DNA of 64,000 nucleotides from Acidobacteriota bacterium (lineage in GTDB: Bacteria; Acidobacteriota; Terriglobia; Bryobacterales; Bryobacteraceae): assembly GCA_016871055.1 (NCBI GenBank), contig VFZW01000002.1, positions 1 through 64,000 of the forward strand, in the 5' to 3' direction. This document shows positions 1 to 9,358 of the stretch, piece after piece. The translations under genes were made by a program, and so were the position numbers. The number at the start of each line of letters is the position of its first letter. Within the stretch, counting starts at the first letter, position 1. Under the pieces are notes generated by a model. That model was not told the origin of the DNA. It was given only the letters and a program-made list of their open reading frames with translations, and did not search any database.

Positions 1-943
1 CCCACCCCGCCCGCCGCGCGCCGCCCCCGTCTTTGCGGCCGACCGCCTGGCCCACCCGCACCGCCGCCGCTGACGAAATCCCCAGCGGAATCATATAGGT
101 GATCGACGCCAGGTTTAGCGCAATCTGATGCCCGCCGATCGCCACCGGCCCCAACGCCCCCAACATCGCCGTCGTCAACGCGAAGATCGCCACTTCGAAC
201 GAAATCTGCAGCGCCGCCGGCAGCCCCATCCTCCAGACCTCGCCCACCCGCCGCCATCCCGGCCATTCCGTCCACCCTCCCCAGCCATCCCGAGCAACCG
301 TCACCGCACACAACACCGCAACCATGTAGATCCGCGCCAGCGTCGTCGCATATCCCGCCCCCGCCGCCCCCAACTTCGGGAATCCAAAGTGTCCATAAAT
401 CAAACAATAATTTCCAAAAATGTTGACAATATTCGCGCTGATCAGCGTCATCATCACAGGCCGCACAATATCTTGTGCCTGCAAGAACCGGCGAAACGAG
501 CCGTAGAGCATCAGTGGAAACGTCCCCAGGCTGACAGCTCGCAGATAGCCCTGCGTTTCCTCCCGCAACGACGGATCGATTCGAAACCAATCCATCACCG
601 GACCCATCATCCAAGCCAGCGCCGTCAGCGGCGGAGACAACAAAACCGCCATCGCCAAACCCGCAGCCAGCGAGCGCTTGCAGTCGCTAAGATCCCCTCT
701 TCCAAAGGCTTGCGCGACCAGCGGGTCCAAGCCGAACATCAGCGCAATCCCGAAAACTGCGAACGTATAGTAGAGTCCATGCCCCAACGCCACCGCCCCT
801 AGTAGCTCTCTTCCCGCATGCCCCGCCATGATCGTGTCCACCACGCCCATCGTCATCCAACCCAACTCCGCCGCCACCAACGGCAGCGCCAATCGCAGCA
901 TCGGGCGCCACTCTTCGCGCACCATCATAATTGCCGTTGACAT
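1..943 (-). CDS. MATE family multidrug/toxin efflux transporter (C-terminus cut by window edge)
   Basis: Reading the minus strand from an ATG at 943 gives about 314 uninterrupted codons to the window edge. The protein starts MSTAIMMVREEWRPMLRLAL and is a chain of hydrophobic helices with the MatE pattern: an N-terminal helix with LVAAELGWMTMGVVDTIMAG, then GLDPLVAQAFGRGD, later ARIYMVAVLC and a second-half repeat ending in ISSAAAVRVGQAVGR, a typical MATE motif. MATE proteins are inner-membrane cation-coupled antiporters that expel drugs and cationic metabolites; a full one has about 450 residues, so roughly the last third is missing. A GGAGAAG ribosome site lies just upstream. It is divergent from a MerR regulator 62 bp away, which may control it. 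Confidence 0.88.
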   Translation of the reverse strand, partial: MSTAIMMVREEWRPMLRLALPLVAAELGWMTMGVVDTIMAGHAGRELLGAVALGHGLYYTFAVFGIALMFGLDPLVAQAFGRGDLSDCKRSLAAGLAMAVLLSPPLTALAWMMGPVMDWFRIDPSLREETQGYLRAVSLGTFPLMLYGSFRRFLQAQDIVRPVMMTLISANIVNIFGNYCLIYGHFGFPKLGAAGAGYATTLARIYMVAVLCAVTVARDGWGGWTEWPGWRRVGEVWRMGLPAALQISFEVAIFALTTAMLGALGPVAIGGHQIALNLASITYMIPLGISSAAAVRVGQAVGRKDGGGARRAGW

Positions 944-964
944 TCTTCTCCAGTTTCGTACAAT
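937..964 (+). promoter_or_regulatory. Sigma-70 type promoter for the MerR gene
   Basis: TTGACA at 937-942 and TACAAT at 959-964 are separated by 16 bp, a near-consensus promoter reading toward the MerR gene that starts at 1006. It overlaps the start codon of the divergent MATE gene. A short dyad, TTTCC (981-985) and GGAAA (992-996), lies just downstream and could be a regulator site. Confidence 0.55.
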
Positions 965-1005
965 CAAGAAGTCCAGTAATTTTCCTGAAACGGAAACCAC
1001 AACTT

Positions 1006-1521
1006 ATGTTCAAAACAAAAAAGAGCCGTCCTGATTCAGACCTCGCACAGAGAGAGTTCACCTCCAGCGAGATCTCGGAGGTCACCGGAGTCAGCCTTCG
1101 CCAACTCCAATGGTGGGACGAGCAAAAAGTGGTCTCGCCGCGCCACGAAGGTCACAAGAGGATCTACCTCGCCGAAGAGGCGATCGAAATCGCGGTCATC
1201 GCCGAACTCCGGCGCAAGGGCTTCTCGCTGCAGAAGATCCGCCGCGTCCTCCGCTTCCTGCAACGCGAAATGGGCAAGCGCCTCTCCGATATCGTCGCCG
1301 CCGACAGCGACACGCATCTGGTCACCGACGGCAAGGCCATCTATCTGGAAAACGACAGCGACACCATCATCGACGTGCTCAAGAGCGCCGACCAGCCGAT
1401 GTTTCTCGTCTGTGTAACCGATCAGGCCCGTTCGCTCTCGGCAAATTCCAAGCCGGCCCGCAAAGCCCCAGGCCGCGAGTCCATCGGCGTCGCCGCCGCG
1501 AAAAAACTGCGCGCCATCTAA
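1006..1521 (+). CDS. MerR family transcriptional regulator
   Basis: 171 residues from the ATG at 1006. I prefer this start to an in-frame ATG at 931 because the promoter lies between them. Residues about 14-85 form a MerR winged helix-turn-helix (FTSSEISEVTGVSLRQLQWW, then a basic wing HEGHKRIY, then the long helix ELRRKGFSLQKIRRVLRFLQ). The C-terminal effector part is short and has no cysteine pair, so a metal or redox sensor of the CueR/SoxR kind is unlikely. It is divergent from the MATE efflux gene, a common arrangement for a regulator and its target; that link is inference. Confidence 0.85.
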   Translation: MFKTKKSRPDSDLAQREFTSSEISEVTGVSLRQLQWWDEQKVVSPRHEGHKRIYLAEEAIEIAVIAELRRKGFSLQKIRRVLRFLQREMGKRLSDIVAADSDTHLVTDGKAIYLENDSDTIIDVLKSADQPMFLVCVTDQARSLSANSKPARKAPGRESIGVAAAKKLRAI

Positions 1522-1534
1522 TACACTTGGGCTT

Positions 1535-2395
1535 GTGCCACGCCTGGTTCTCTCTTTCACCGCCGCCATGGCTATCGCTTTGGCGGCGGAGTCGTCTAGC
1601 GAGCCTTATCAAGGCATCACGCTCATTCATCGAACCGGCTCGGCGCCCCGCCCCTTCAGCGCCCGCATCGTGAGGATCGACCTCACCACGCCCGGTCTTC
1701 GCTTCGCTCTCACGCCCAAGTCCGGTTCCCGCGAAGCCACGCGCCAAACGACGCTCGAGTTTCTGAACGAACAAAAAGCCTCCCTCGCCATCAACGGCCA
1801 CTTCTTCGAACCCTTCCCGTCCGAAGACAAGGAGTGCTTCTTGATCGGCCTCGCCGCCTCCAACGGCAACGTCTACTCGGACTTCGAACAACCCACCCAG
1901 TCCTACGCCATCCTCGCCAACGCCCCCGCCATCGACCTCGCCGAAGACAACACGGCGTCCGTCGTCACAAAACAAGATCAACGGAAGTTGTTTAATACAA
2001 TCTCAGGCTCCGCTCGGGTTATTACCGACGGCGCCGTCACAGTACCCCGATACGCCGAAGGCCAACTCACGCTAGGCGGCCCCGGCAAGTATTCGAACGA
2101 ACGAAGCTGGTACGACGTCCCCAACGCGCGAACGATGATCGGCATCTCCCAAGACGCCAAAACCCTGACCCTCTTCACCGTCGACCGCGCCAAGGACTCT
2201 CAGGGCCTCACCGTCGGCGAAGCCGCCGCCCTCCTCGCCAACGATTACAAGGTTCACAACGCCCTCAACCTCGACGGCGGCGGCTCCACAACCCTCGCCC
2301 TCCGCAACCCCGAGACCAATCAGGGCGAAATCGTAAACGCCACCCAGAACCGCGCCGTCTGCTCCAACCTCGCCGTCTTCGCGCCCTCCAAATGA
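1535..2395 (+). CDS. Phosphodiester glycosidase (NAGPA/DUF2233) family protein, exported
   Basis: 286 residues from a GTG. The N-terminus (MPRLVLSFTAAMAIALAAES) looks like a Sec signal peptide. The body carries the hallmarks of the NAGPA-type phosphodiester glycosidase fold: AINGHFFEP near residue 90 and NLDGGGSTTL near residue 245. Family members cleave N-acetylglucosamine phosphodiesters or act on exopolysaccharide and cell-wall material outside the cytoplasm; the substrate here is unknown. The stop codon overlaps the next start (ATGA at 2392-2395), so it is translationally coupled to the fused spermidine-synthase-like gene. Confidence 0.82.
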   Translation: MPRLVLSFTAAMAIALAAESSSEPYQGITLIHRTGSAPRPFSARIVRIDLTTPGLRFALTPKSGSREATRQTTLEFLNEQKASLAINGHFFEPFPSEDKECFLIGLAASNGNVYSDFEQPTQSYAILANAPAIDLAEDNTASVVTKQDQRKLFNTISGSARVITDGAVTVPRYAEGQLTLGGPGKYSNERSWYDVPNARTMIGISQDAKTLTLFTVDRAKDSQGLTVGEAAALLANDYKVHNALNLDGGGSTTLALRNPETNQGEIVNATQNRAVCSNLAVFAPSK

Positions 2396-4428
2396 ACCAC
2401 CTCCACTGGCTTTACCTTCTCTACTTCCTCTCCGGCTTCCCCGCCCTGCTCTATCAAATCGTCTGGCAGCGCGCGCTGTTCACCGTCTTCGGCGTCAACG
2501 TCGAATCGGTCACCGTCGTCGTTTGCGCCTTCATGCTCGGCCTGGGCTGCGGCAGCCTTCTCGGCGGACGCCTCTCGCGCAACCCGCGCATCCCCGCGCT
2601 CTGCGCCTTCGCCGTGCTCGAACTTGGCATCGCCGCATACGGTTCCTTGTCGCTCCATCTCTTCCAATTCGCCTCCGCCGCGGGCCCAATCGAAACATTC
2701 GTCAAAGCCTTCGCCCTCGTGCTCATTCCGACAACCCTGATGGGCGCAACCCTCCCGCTCCTCACCGCCGAACTCGTCCGCCGCAACAGCCACGTCGGCC
2801 AATCGGTCGGCATGCTCTACTTCGTCAATACGCTCGGCTCGGCCGCGGCCTGTTTCGCCGCCGCGCTCTACCTCATGCGCCACTTCGGCATGAGCGGGAC
2901 GATCTCCCTCGCCGCCGCGATGAACAGCGTCATCGCAGGCGCTGTCCTGCTGCTCCATCGCCACTCCGCATACACGCCGCCCGCCGAACAGCCGAACAGC
3001 CGCGCATCGATCAAATTCCTCGCCCTCTCCGCCATCGTGGGCTTCGTCTCGCTCGGCCACGAGATCCTCTGGTATCGCGTTTACTCCTTCATCACCGGCG
3101 GCAACCCGCGGTCGTTCGCCTACGTCCTCGGAGCGTTTCTTTCCGGCATCGCCCTCGGCTCGCTCGCCGCGCGCCACATGCCCGAAACCGCGCTGGCCAA
3201 GCTTCTGATCGCCGCCAACGCGCTCGCGTTCCTGTCGACGCCGCTGATCGCCCAGGCTGTCCAACACACCGGCTACGCAAAGACGCTCCCGATCATCGCC
3301 GCCACCGCCGCTCTTCTCGGCGCCGCCTTCCCGCTGCTATGCCACGCCGCCATCGCCGCGAACTCCAACGCCGGCACGGGCCTGAGCTACATGTATATGG
3401 CCAACATCGCCGGCTCGACGCTCGGCAGCTACGCCATCGGCTTCGTTGCGCTCGACCTGATGCCGCTCCACCACATTGCGATACTCCTGACCGTATTCGG
3501 TATGCTCGCCGCGCTCTGGCTCGCGCCGCGGACACCGTGGATCGCCGCGGCCGCCGTCGTCTTCCTGCCCGTCTACGGCCAGATCTATGAACGGCTGATG
3601 CTGCAAGAGGATTTCGACCCCTCTTACAAATTCACCGACATCGTCGAAACCCGCTCCGGCGTCGTCACCGTCGACGACGAGCGCCACATTTACGGCGGCG
3701 GCGCCCACGACGGCGTGCTGACAAGCAGCCTCGCCAACGACTCCTGCGTTCGCCCCTATTCGCTCAGCTACTTCCACCCCAACCCCCGCGAGGTGCTGCT
3801 CATCGGAGTCGCCGGCGGCGCCTGGACCGAAATCGTCGGCCGCCATCCCAGCCTCGAACGCGCCGTCGCCGTCGAGATCAACCCCGGCTATCTCGAAGTC
3901 ATCAGCCGTTACCCCGAGGTCGCCGGTTTACTGAAGAACCCCAAAGTCCAAGTCGTCGCCGACGACGCCCGCCGCTGGATGAACCGCAACAAGCACCAGC
4001 GTTTCGATGCCATCCTGATGGACACCGTGCAGCACTGGCGATCCAACGCGACCAACCTTCTCAGCACCGAAATGCTGACCCTCGCGCGCGGCATGCTGAA
4101 GCCCGGCGGCATGTTTTACTACAACACCACCTACTCCGACGACGCGATCAAAACCGGCGCGACGATCTTCCCGCATGCGCTGAGATTCGGCCCGTTTCTC
4201 GCTGTGAGCGAGTCGCCCTTCCAACTCGACGAAGCCCGCTGGCGCACGATCGTCGAAAAGCAAAGCGGCGCGCCCAAAGAGCGCCTCGATGAGATTGCCA
4301 AGTACTTCCAAACGGTTGATGAAACCGGCGCCGAACACTTCGCCGTCGAGTCCCGCGACAGCATTCTCCGCCGCACGAAACGCTTCCGCGTCATCACCGA
4401 CGACAACATGGCCAGCGAGTGGAAATAG
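2392..4428 (+). CDS. Fused MFS-type membrane domain and spermidine synthase-like methyltransferase fold protein
   Basis: 678 residues. Residues 1 to about 400 contain many hydrophobic helices beginning with the family signature LSGFPALLYQIVWQRAL and VCAFMLGLGCGSLLGGRLSR, seen in fused MFS/spermidine synthase proteins. Residues about 430-670 carry a Rossmann-type aminopropyltransferase domain: VLLIGVAGGAW near 465, AVEINPG near 490 and ILMDTVQHW near 540. The usual GGGDG glycine loop is altered to GVAGGAW and the usual acidic catalytic segment is not clear, so polyamine synthesis should not be assumed. The gene overlaps the upstream glycosidase gene by 4 bp. Confidence 0.82.
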   Translation: MNHLHWLYLLYFLSGFPALLYQIVWQRALFTVFGVNVESVTVVVCAFMLGLGCGSLLGGRLSRNPRIPALCAFAVLELGIAAYGSLSLHLFQFASAAGPIETFVKAFALVLIPTTLMGATLPLLTAELVRRNSHVGQSVGMLYFVNTLGSAAACFAAALYLMRHFGMSGTISLAAAMNSVIAGAVLLLHRHSAYTPPAEQPNSRASIKFLALSAIVGFVSLGHEILWYRVYSFITGGNPRSFAYVLGAFLSGIALGSLAARHMPETALAKLLIAANALAFLSTPLIAQAVQHTGYAKTLPIIAATAALLGAAFPLLCHAAIAANSNAGTGLSYMYMANIAGSTLGSYAIGFVALDLMPLHHIAILLTVFGMLAALWLAPRTPWIAAAAVVFLPVYGQIYERLMLQEDFDPSYKFTDIVETRSGVVTVDDERHIYGGGAHDGVLTSSLANDSCVRPYSLSYFHPNPREVLLIGVAGGAWTEIVGRHPSLERAVAVEINPGYLEVISRYPEVAGLLKNPKVQVVADDARRWMNRNKHQRFDAILMDTVQHWRSNATNLLSTEMLTLARGMLKPGGMFYYNTTYSDDAIKTGATIFPHALRFGPFLAVSESPFQLDEARWRTIVEKQSGAPKERLDEIAKYFQTVDETGAEHFAVESRDSILRRTKRFRVITDDNMASEWK

Positions 4429-4435
4429 GCGTACA

Positions 4436-4645
4436 ATGATTGGCATGGAAAGCTCAAATCGCCTCGACCTGTTCGATGGCATTCCACCCCGCACCTGGGT
4501 GGCCCTTTCCGCCGACCGCTCGCGCGTTGTCGCGACCGGTGGCACCTACGGCGAAGCCGTGGACGGCGCCGACAGCGCTGGAGTGTTCGACCCGATCCTC
4601 GTCATGGCTCCGCCGAAAGACGGGATCCCGGTCTACATTCCCTGA
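4436..4645 (+). CDS. DUF5678 domain small protein
   Basis: 69 residues from ATG 4436, or 66 from ATG 4445. The core reads RTWVALSADRSRVVATGG followed by an acidic helix and DPILVMAPPK, the usual DUF5678 pattern. TACAAT at 4432-4437 sits 7 bp before ATG 4445, which would give a leaderless message if that is the start. The next gene begins 7 bp after the stop and encodes a retropepsin-like protein, a pairing I recall as frequent in Acidobacteriota. Function unknown. Confidence 0.72.
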   Translation: MIGMESSNRLDLFDGIPPRTWVALSADRSRVVATGGTYGEAVDGADSAGVFDPILVMAPPKDGIPVYIP

Positions 4646-4652
4646 GTCGCCG

Positions 4653-5087
4653 GTGTTCAACCCGTATCTAACGAGCCCCGCGCCGCTCGACAGCCTGTGG
4701 CGAGTTCACACCGACGGCATCACCTGGGTCCCGGTAATCGCTGCGTCGATAATCCATCGCGGCTACGAGTCCCGTGTCGTTGACGCCATCGTCGACTCTG
4801 GATCCCAATTCACATTGTTTGAGGGCACAATCGGCACTCGCGTTGGAATCGACGTGCGAAACGGCCGGTCCGAACAGATCAGCCTCGCCGCCGCGGCCTC
4901 CAACGCGCGAGTCTATTTTCACGAAGTCACGCTCCGCGTGCAACGACAGTCCATCAGAACCGTCGTCGGCTTCTGTTTCGAACTCTCCGTTCCAGCCCTC
5001 CTCGGCCGCCACGGCTTCTTCGACCACTTCAAAATCACCTTCGATCCCCTGCGCCGCGGCATGCAGATCGACCGCGCGATATCGTAG
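4653..5087 (+). CDS. Retropepsin-like (clan AA) aspartic protease domain protein
   Basis: 144 residues from GTG 4653. The segment AIVDSGSQFTLFEG near residue 48 holds the DSG form of the aspartic-protease active-site triad, and PALLGRHGFFDHFKITFD near the C-terminus matches the conserved ALLGR-DFF tail of bacterial retropepsin-like proteins. A single catalytic Asp means that activity would need a homodimer. No signal peptide is seen, so it is probably cytoplasmic. It sits 7 bp downstream of the DUF5678 gene and is likely co-transcribed. Whether it is an active protease is unknown. Confidence 0.72.
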   Translation: MFNPYLTSPAPLDSLWRVHTDGITWVPVIAASIIHRGYESRVVDAIVDSGSQFTLFEGTIGTRVGIDVRNGRSEQISLAAAASNARVYFHEVTLRVQRQSIRTVVGFCFELSVPALLGRHGFFDHFKITFDPLRRGMQIDRAIS

Positions 5088-5209
5088 TTAGCCGGCCGGC
5101 GCAGTGCAAAGAGATGACACTTGGCCCAAAAAACAGCCGCGGAATCCGTTGGTGTCGCGCTGGCCACAAAGCCAAGGGTTCGCGATCTATGAAATCTTGC
5201 CGTGATCCC

Positions 5210-8200
5210 CTACCACTCCACCCGCAACTGCGCCTGCAACTCCCGCGGAATCGCCGAGTCGAACTTCGTATTCCGGTCCATGTGCTGCGTCACCACGCCC
5301 GCCAGCCCCGCTTGATTAATCACCAGATTCGGATCGCGGTAGTTCGGATGATTGAACGCGTTGTTGCTTAGCAGTTCCAGCCGCGTCTTGATCCGCTCCT
5401 TGTACAGAAACTGCTTCGCGATCGTCGCGTGCAGCACATTCACCGGCGTCCCATACAGCACGCCTTTCCCCGAATTCCCGAACCGCCCAACGGGCGGCGC
5501 CGCGAACGCGCCAACATCGAACCACCGGTCAACCGCCGGATTCGACAGCCGCCCATCGGCGAGCCGGTCCGGACGAATCGTCACATTCGGCCGCGTCCGA
5601 TTCGCCGAGAACCGCGTCCCGGTCGGGTCGGGCCCCGTCCACAACGGCGTGATCGCACCTCCCGTCTCGTAGATGTAGATCGACGAAATCTGCCAGCCGC
5701 CGAGGATCATCTTCGTCGCACGGCTGCCGTTGCGGCCCATCGGCAGGTCGTAGATGACGTTGCCGCTCACCCGATGCCTCGGCAACGCGCCCCACGTCGA
5801 CCGCTCCCTCGCGCGATCATACGCATGCTCGGGCGACTCCCCGTTCTCCAAGTCCTGAATGTCCTTGGCCAGCGTGTAATAGAACTGCCAGTGCAGCCCG
5901 CGGAAGTTCCGCCGCTCGGCCTCGAACGACAAGCCATGATACTGATGCCCCGCGCCATTGTCCGTATAGTTGATCCCCGGATACCGAGGGAACCGCCGCG
6001 CCTTGTCGACATAGAGCTGCCCATCGGCCAGCGGGGAATTCGCGTCCCATCGATACACGCCCTGCCGTGTGTTCGTCCCCGAATACGTCAGCCGGAAGCC
6101 CGTGTCCCACTGGCGCCGCTCCAGCGTCAGCGTGTACTGCATCGAAAACGGCACGCGCAGATCCGGCCGGAACGCATTCGGCAGCCCGACCGTCGCCGGC
6201 CCTCCGCCGCTCGCCACCGGATACGCGACCGGGAAACGGATCGGATTCTGCTCCGCGTTGGTAAACGCCGGTTCGGCAATGTTGAACGGGACTGTCGATC
6301 CCGCCGACGGCCCAAACGGCGCCGCGTCGAAGTAGATGCCATACCCAGCCCGTATCACCGTGTTGTTGTCCAGCGGCCGCCAAGCCAACCCAATACGCGG
6401 CGCGAGGTTGTTCTTGTCCGATCGCAGCAGCGTCTTCGGATCGTAACCCGCCTTCGACGCCTCGACGACATCGACATACCCGCGCGGCATCAGCGGATTC
6501 ACCCGATTCAACGACCCATCCGGCACCACGATCGCGCCCGACGCAATATCGAACAGCGCCATCCGCCCATTCTGCTCCGTCCAGCCGGGGAACACCTGAT
6601 AGCGCAGCCCAAGGTTGATCGTCAGCCGCGGCGTGAACTTCCAGTCGTCCTGAATGAACGCCGCATACGTCCAGTTCTGCCGCCGCGGTTCGATCGCCGG
6701 GAAGTCGCGCCGAAACGTCGTCGGAATCCCAAGCAGGAAGTCCGAATAGGCAAACCCCGTGAAGCGGTTGGAGAACTGCCAGTCGCCATACACACCTTGC
6801 CCGTTACGAACCTCGTTGGTAAAACCCTTGAACGCCTGGAAGCCCATCTTCACGTTGTGCCCGCCTCGGAACCAGGACACATGGTCGACAAACTGCTGCA
6901 CCAGATCGCGTCCGCAGGGCAAGCAGTCGCCGATCGCCTCGATGTTCGACAGTCCCAGATTCGCGAACGTCACGCGCGGCAGCACACCCAGCGACGGTAC
7001 ATTCGGCGCCAGCCCCGTCACGCCTAACTCGGTCGCAATCGCCTTCCCATCCAGCCGCGAGCGATTCGGCAAATTGTCGAACGAAGTGCCCCAGCGGAAC
7101 TCGTTCAACAGGTTCGTGCGGATGTTGTGCGTGTAGGCGATCGTCGCCGCCCGCAGCGAGCGCCAGCGCCGGAACCGCTCCTTCAACGTCGGCAGCGCCT
7201 CCCAATTATCGAGCGTCCAATCGACCTTCGTGATGCGCCCATACACAAACGCCTTATCGCTAAACCGGTGATCGACCCGCAGCGTCAACGTCGGCTGATA
7301 CGCCACGATGTTCGTTCGCACCTCGCGGTAGTTCTGCGCGGCGAAGACACCGGTGTTTCCGAAATTCGGCAGCGCCATATAGCGGTCCTGAATCAACTTC
7401 GCCGCCGCGTTGATCCGCGACGCCGGAAGCACATTGTTCGCAAACGGCGCGCCATTGGCGAACGGATCGCGCACCGGCACGCCCGCGTTCGCGAAATTGC
7501 CGTTGCGCCAAACCTCCAGCGGAACCGTCGTATTCAACGTCGCGGAGTTCGGCGATCCCCCGTTCATCTCCAGCGTCCCGAACACGAACGTCTTGTTCCG
7601 CCCGTTGTAGAGTTGGCCCGCCGGCCGAATACGTGAAGCGATGCCCGATACCCGGCGCCCGCGCCACCGCAAACGGATTCCGCGCGCGGAACATCGGCGT
7701 CGAGTAGTAGTCGGAGAACGTGCCGTGAAACTGATTCGTGCCCGCGCGCGAGATCATCGTCACCTGCCCGATCGTCCCGAACTCCGCCGGCGATCCCGCG
7801 ATGTCCATGCGCAACTCGGAGAACGATTCGATGCGGTCCAACAGCGGCCCCGAGGCGAATCCGCCGCCCGATCGCGCAATCGTTGTCCCATCGATGTTCG
7901 CCGCGCCCTGATTCTGCCGGCTTCCCGAAAAGGATACCTGAAATCCGCCTGTCGTCTTGTTGATCTGCGGCGACAGCGTGAAGTAGTCCCAAGCCCGCCG
8001 CAACGTCAGCGGCAGCGCGCGCAACACCTCGCGGTCCTTGACATCGGCGATGTTTGACGACTCGGTCTCGATCAACGCCGCCCCGCCCGTCACTTCCACC
8101 GTCGTCACCGTATCGCCAACCGCGAGCGAAATGTCGATGCGCCGCGTGTTCAGCGCCGTCAGAACGATCTTCTCGACGACGAACTCCTTGAACCCGGCCG

Positions 8201-8390
8201 CCTTCGCGCGCAGAACATAGGTACCCTCGCGCAGATTGGCGATCGTGTACACGCCCGCGTCGTTGGTGACGGCCTTATAGACATAGTTCGTGGCGACATC
8301 GCGCGCTTCGACCTCGACCTTCGGCACCGCCGCGCCGGAGGGATCGGAAGCGTTCCCCGTCAGCGTCGCAAACGTCGACTGCGCCGCCAA
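5210..8390 (-). pseudogene. TonB-dependent receptor, Oar-like (frameshifted)
   Basis: Two overlapping reading frames make one Oar-like outer-membrane receptor of about 1060 residues. The N-terminal frame has a carboxypeptidase-regulatory Ig-like domain (GNASDPSGAAVPKVEVEARD), a plug domain and SRAGTNQFHGTFSDYY. The C-terminal frame resumes at QLYNGRNKTFVFGTLE and runs through the beta-barrel to the aromatic C-terminus QLRVEW. The break lies at about 7611-7630, after YSAGGP; one extra base, or a small deletion, explains it. The open frame also continues upstream of TTG 8390 with a hydrophobic signal-like stretch (LRLIGFLALFSLTLAAQ) but no ATG, GTG or TTG there, so the start may be lost. Such receptors import large substrates such as glycans or siderophores. 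Confidence 0.82.
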
Positions 8391-8430
8391 AGTCAGTGAA
8401 AACAGCGCTAGAAAACCGATTAGCCTGAGA

Positions 8431-8455
8431 ATTGTGATTCGTAGACTATCACAAT
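8431..8455. repeat. Perfect inverted repeat between VWFA gene and TonB receptor
   Basis: ATTGTGAT (8431-8438) and ATCACAAT (8448-8455) are perfect inverted repeats around a 9-base centre. It lies just after the VWFA stop and over the likely 5-prime end of the receptor gene, so it could be an operator or an mRNA hairpin. It resembles a CRP/FNR half-site pair, but the spacing is wider than TGTGA-N6-TCACA. Confidence 0.5.
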
Positions 8456-8458
8456 GAC

Positions 8459-9358
8459 TTATCCCTTCGGCGCGTAGTATCCTTTGCGGGCTCGAACGAC
8501 TAGATCCTTGCGGTCGCGCACCTTAATATCGACCTTGTGATACAACCCGTCGGTCTTCAGCGGCTCCGGGCGATAGATGATGTTGTACTGATGCCGCAAC
8601 TCGTTTGAGATGTTCTCAAACGACTGCGTCAGGTCCTGGACCTGGAACGGGAAGAACGGAATGCCGCCTGTCTCCTCGGCGTAGTACTTGAGCACCTTGT
8701 CGCCATCCTTTTCGAGCTTCGAGTTGTTTGTCGAAATCGTGTAGACCACAACATCGGCCTTCTGCGCCATCTCCAGCGCCTGATCGCGCGTGTAGCGCGA
8801 GGCGTTGTCGTCACCGTCGCCCAAGATGATCATCGCGCGCCGGAACTTGTGGCGCGGCTGATCCTGCATCAGCTTGTCACGGCAGGCATAGAACATCGCA
8901 TCAAACAGCGCCGTGCCGCCGCCCGGCCGCAGCCCGCGAATCGCCTTGGCCAGCACTTCGGTATCGCCGGTCAAATCGGCCACCAACTCCGCCGCGCTGT
9001 CGTAGCTGATGATCGTCGCCTTGTCGTAGCGCGGCCGCACGACTTGGTTGACGAACTCCACCGCCGCCTCTTGCTGGAAGCGGAACCGGTCGCGCACCGA
9101 ATTCGACGCATCGACCAGAATCCCCAGCCGCAGCGGCAAGTCCGACTCGGCGACGAACTCGATGATCGACTGTTCCTTCTTGCTCTCGGTGATGACGAGG
9201 TCGTCCTTGGTCAGGTTGGTGACAAACCGGCCCTTCTTATCGGACACCGTGAACAACATGTTGACACGCGACACATCGAGCACAATGCGGTTGGCGTCGG
9301 GGATCTCCTGCGCCATCGCCGCCGCACCGAGACAACCAAGGAATTCGGACCGTTTCAT
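8459..9358 (-). CDS. VWFA-related domain protein (acidobacterial type)
   Basis: 299 residues from ATG 9358; the longer frame upstream lies over the neighbouring gene and was not used. After a short N-terminal segment with AAAMAQEIPDANRI, residues about 75-250 form a von Willebrand A domain with the metal-binding motif DASNS at 83-87 (LGILVDASNSVRDRF), a TALFDAMFYA segment and ILGDGDDN. This matches the VWFA-related family that is abundant in Acidobacteriota and probably acts at the cell surface or periplasm. Its start overlaps the stop of the pseudouridine synthase gene (ATGA). The broken TonB receptor follows on the same strand. Confidence 0.85.
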   Translation of the reverse strand: MKRSEFLGCLGAAAMAQEIPDANRIVLDVSRVNMLFTVSDKKGRFVTNLTKDDLVITESKKEQSIIEFVAESDLPLRLGILVDASNSVRDRFRFQQEAAVEFVNQVVRPRYDKATIISYDSAAELVADLTGDTEVLAKAIRGLRPGGGTALFDAMFYACRDKLMQDQPRHKFRRAMIILGDGDDNASRYTRDQALEMAQKADVVVYTISTNNSKLEKDGDKVLKYYAEETGGIPFFPFQVQDLTQSFENISNELRHQYNIIYRPEPLKTDGLYHKVDIKVRDRKDLVVRARKGYYAPKG

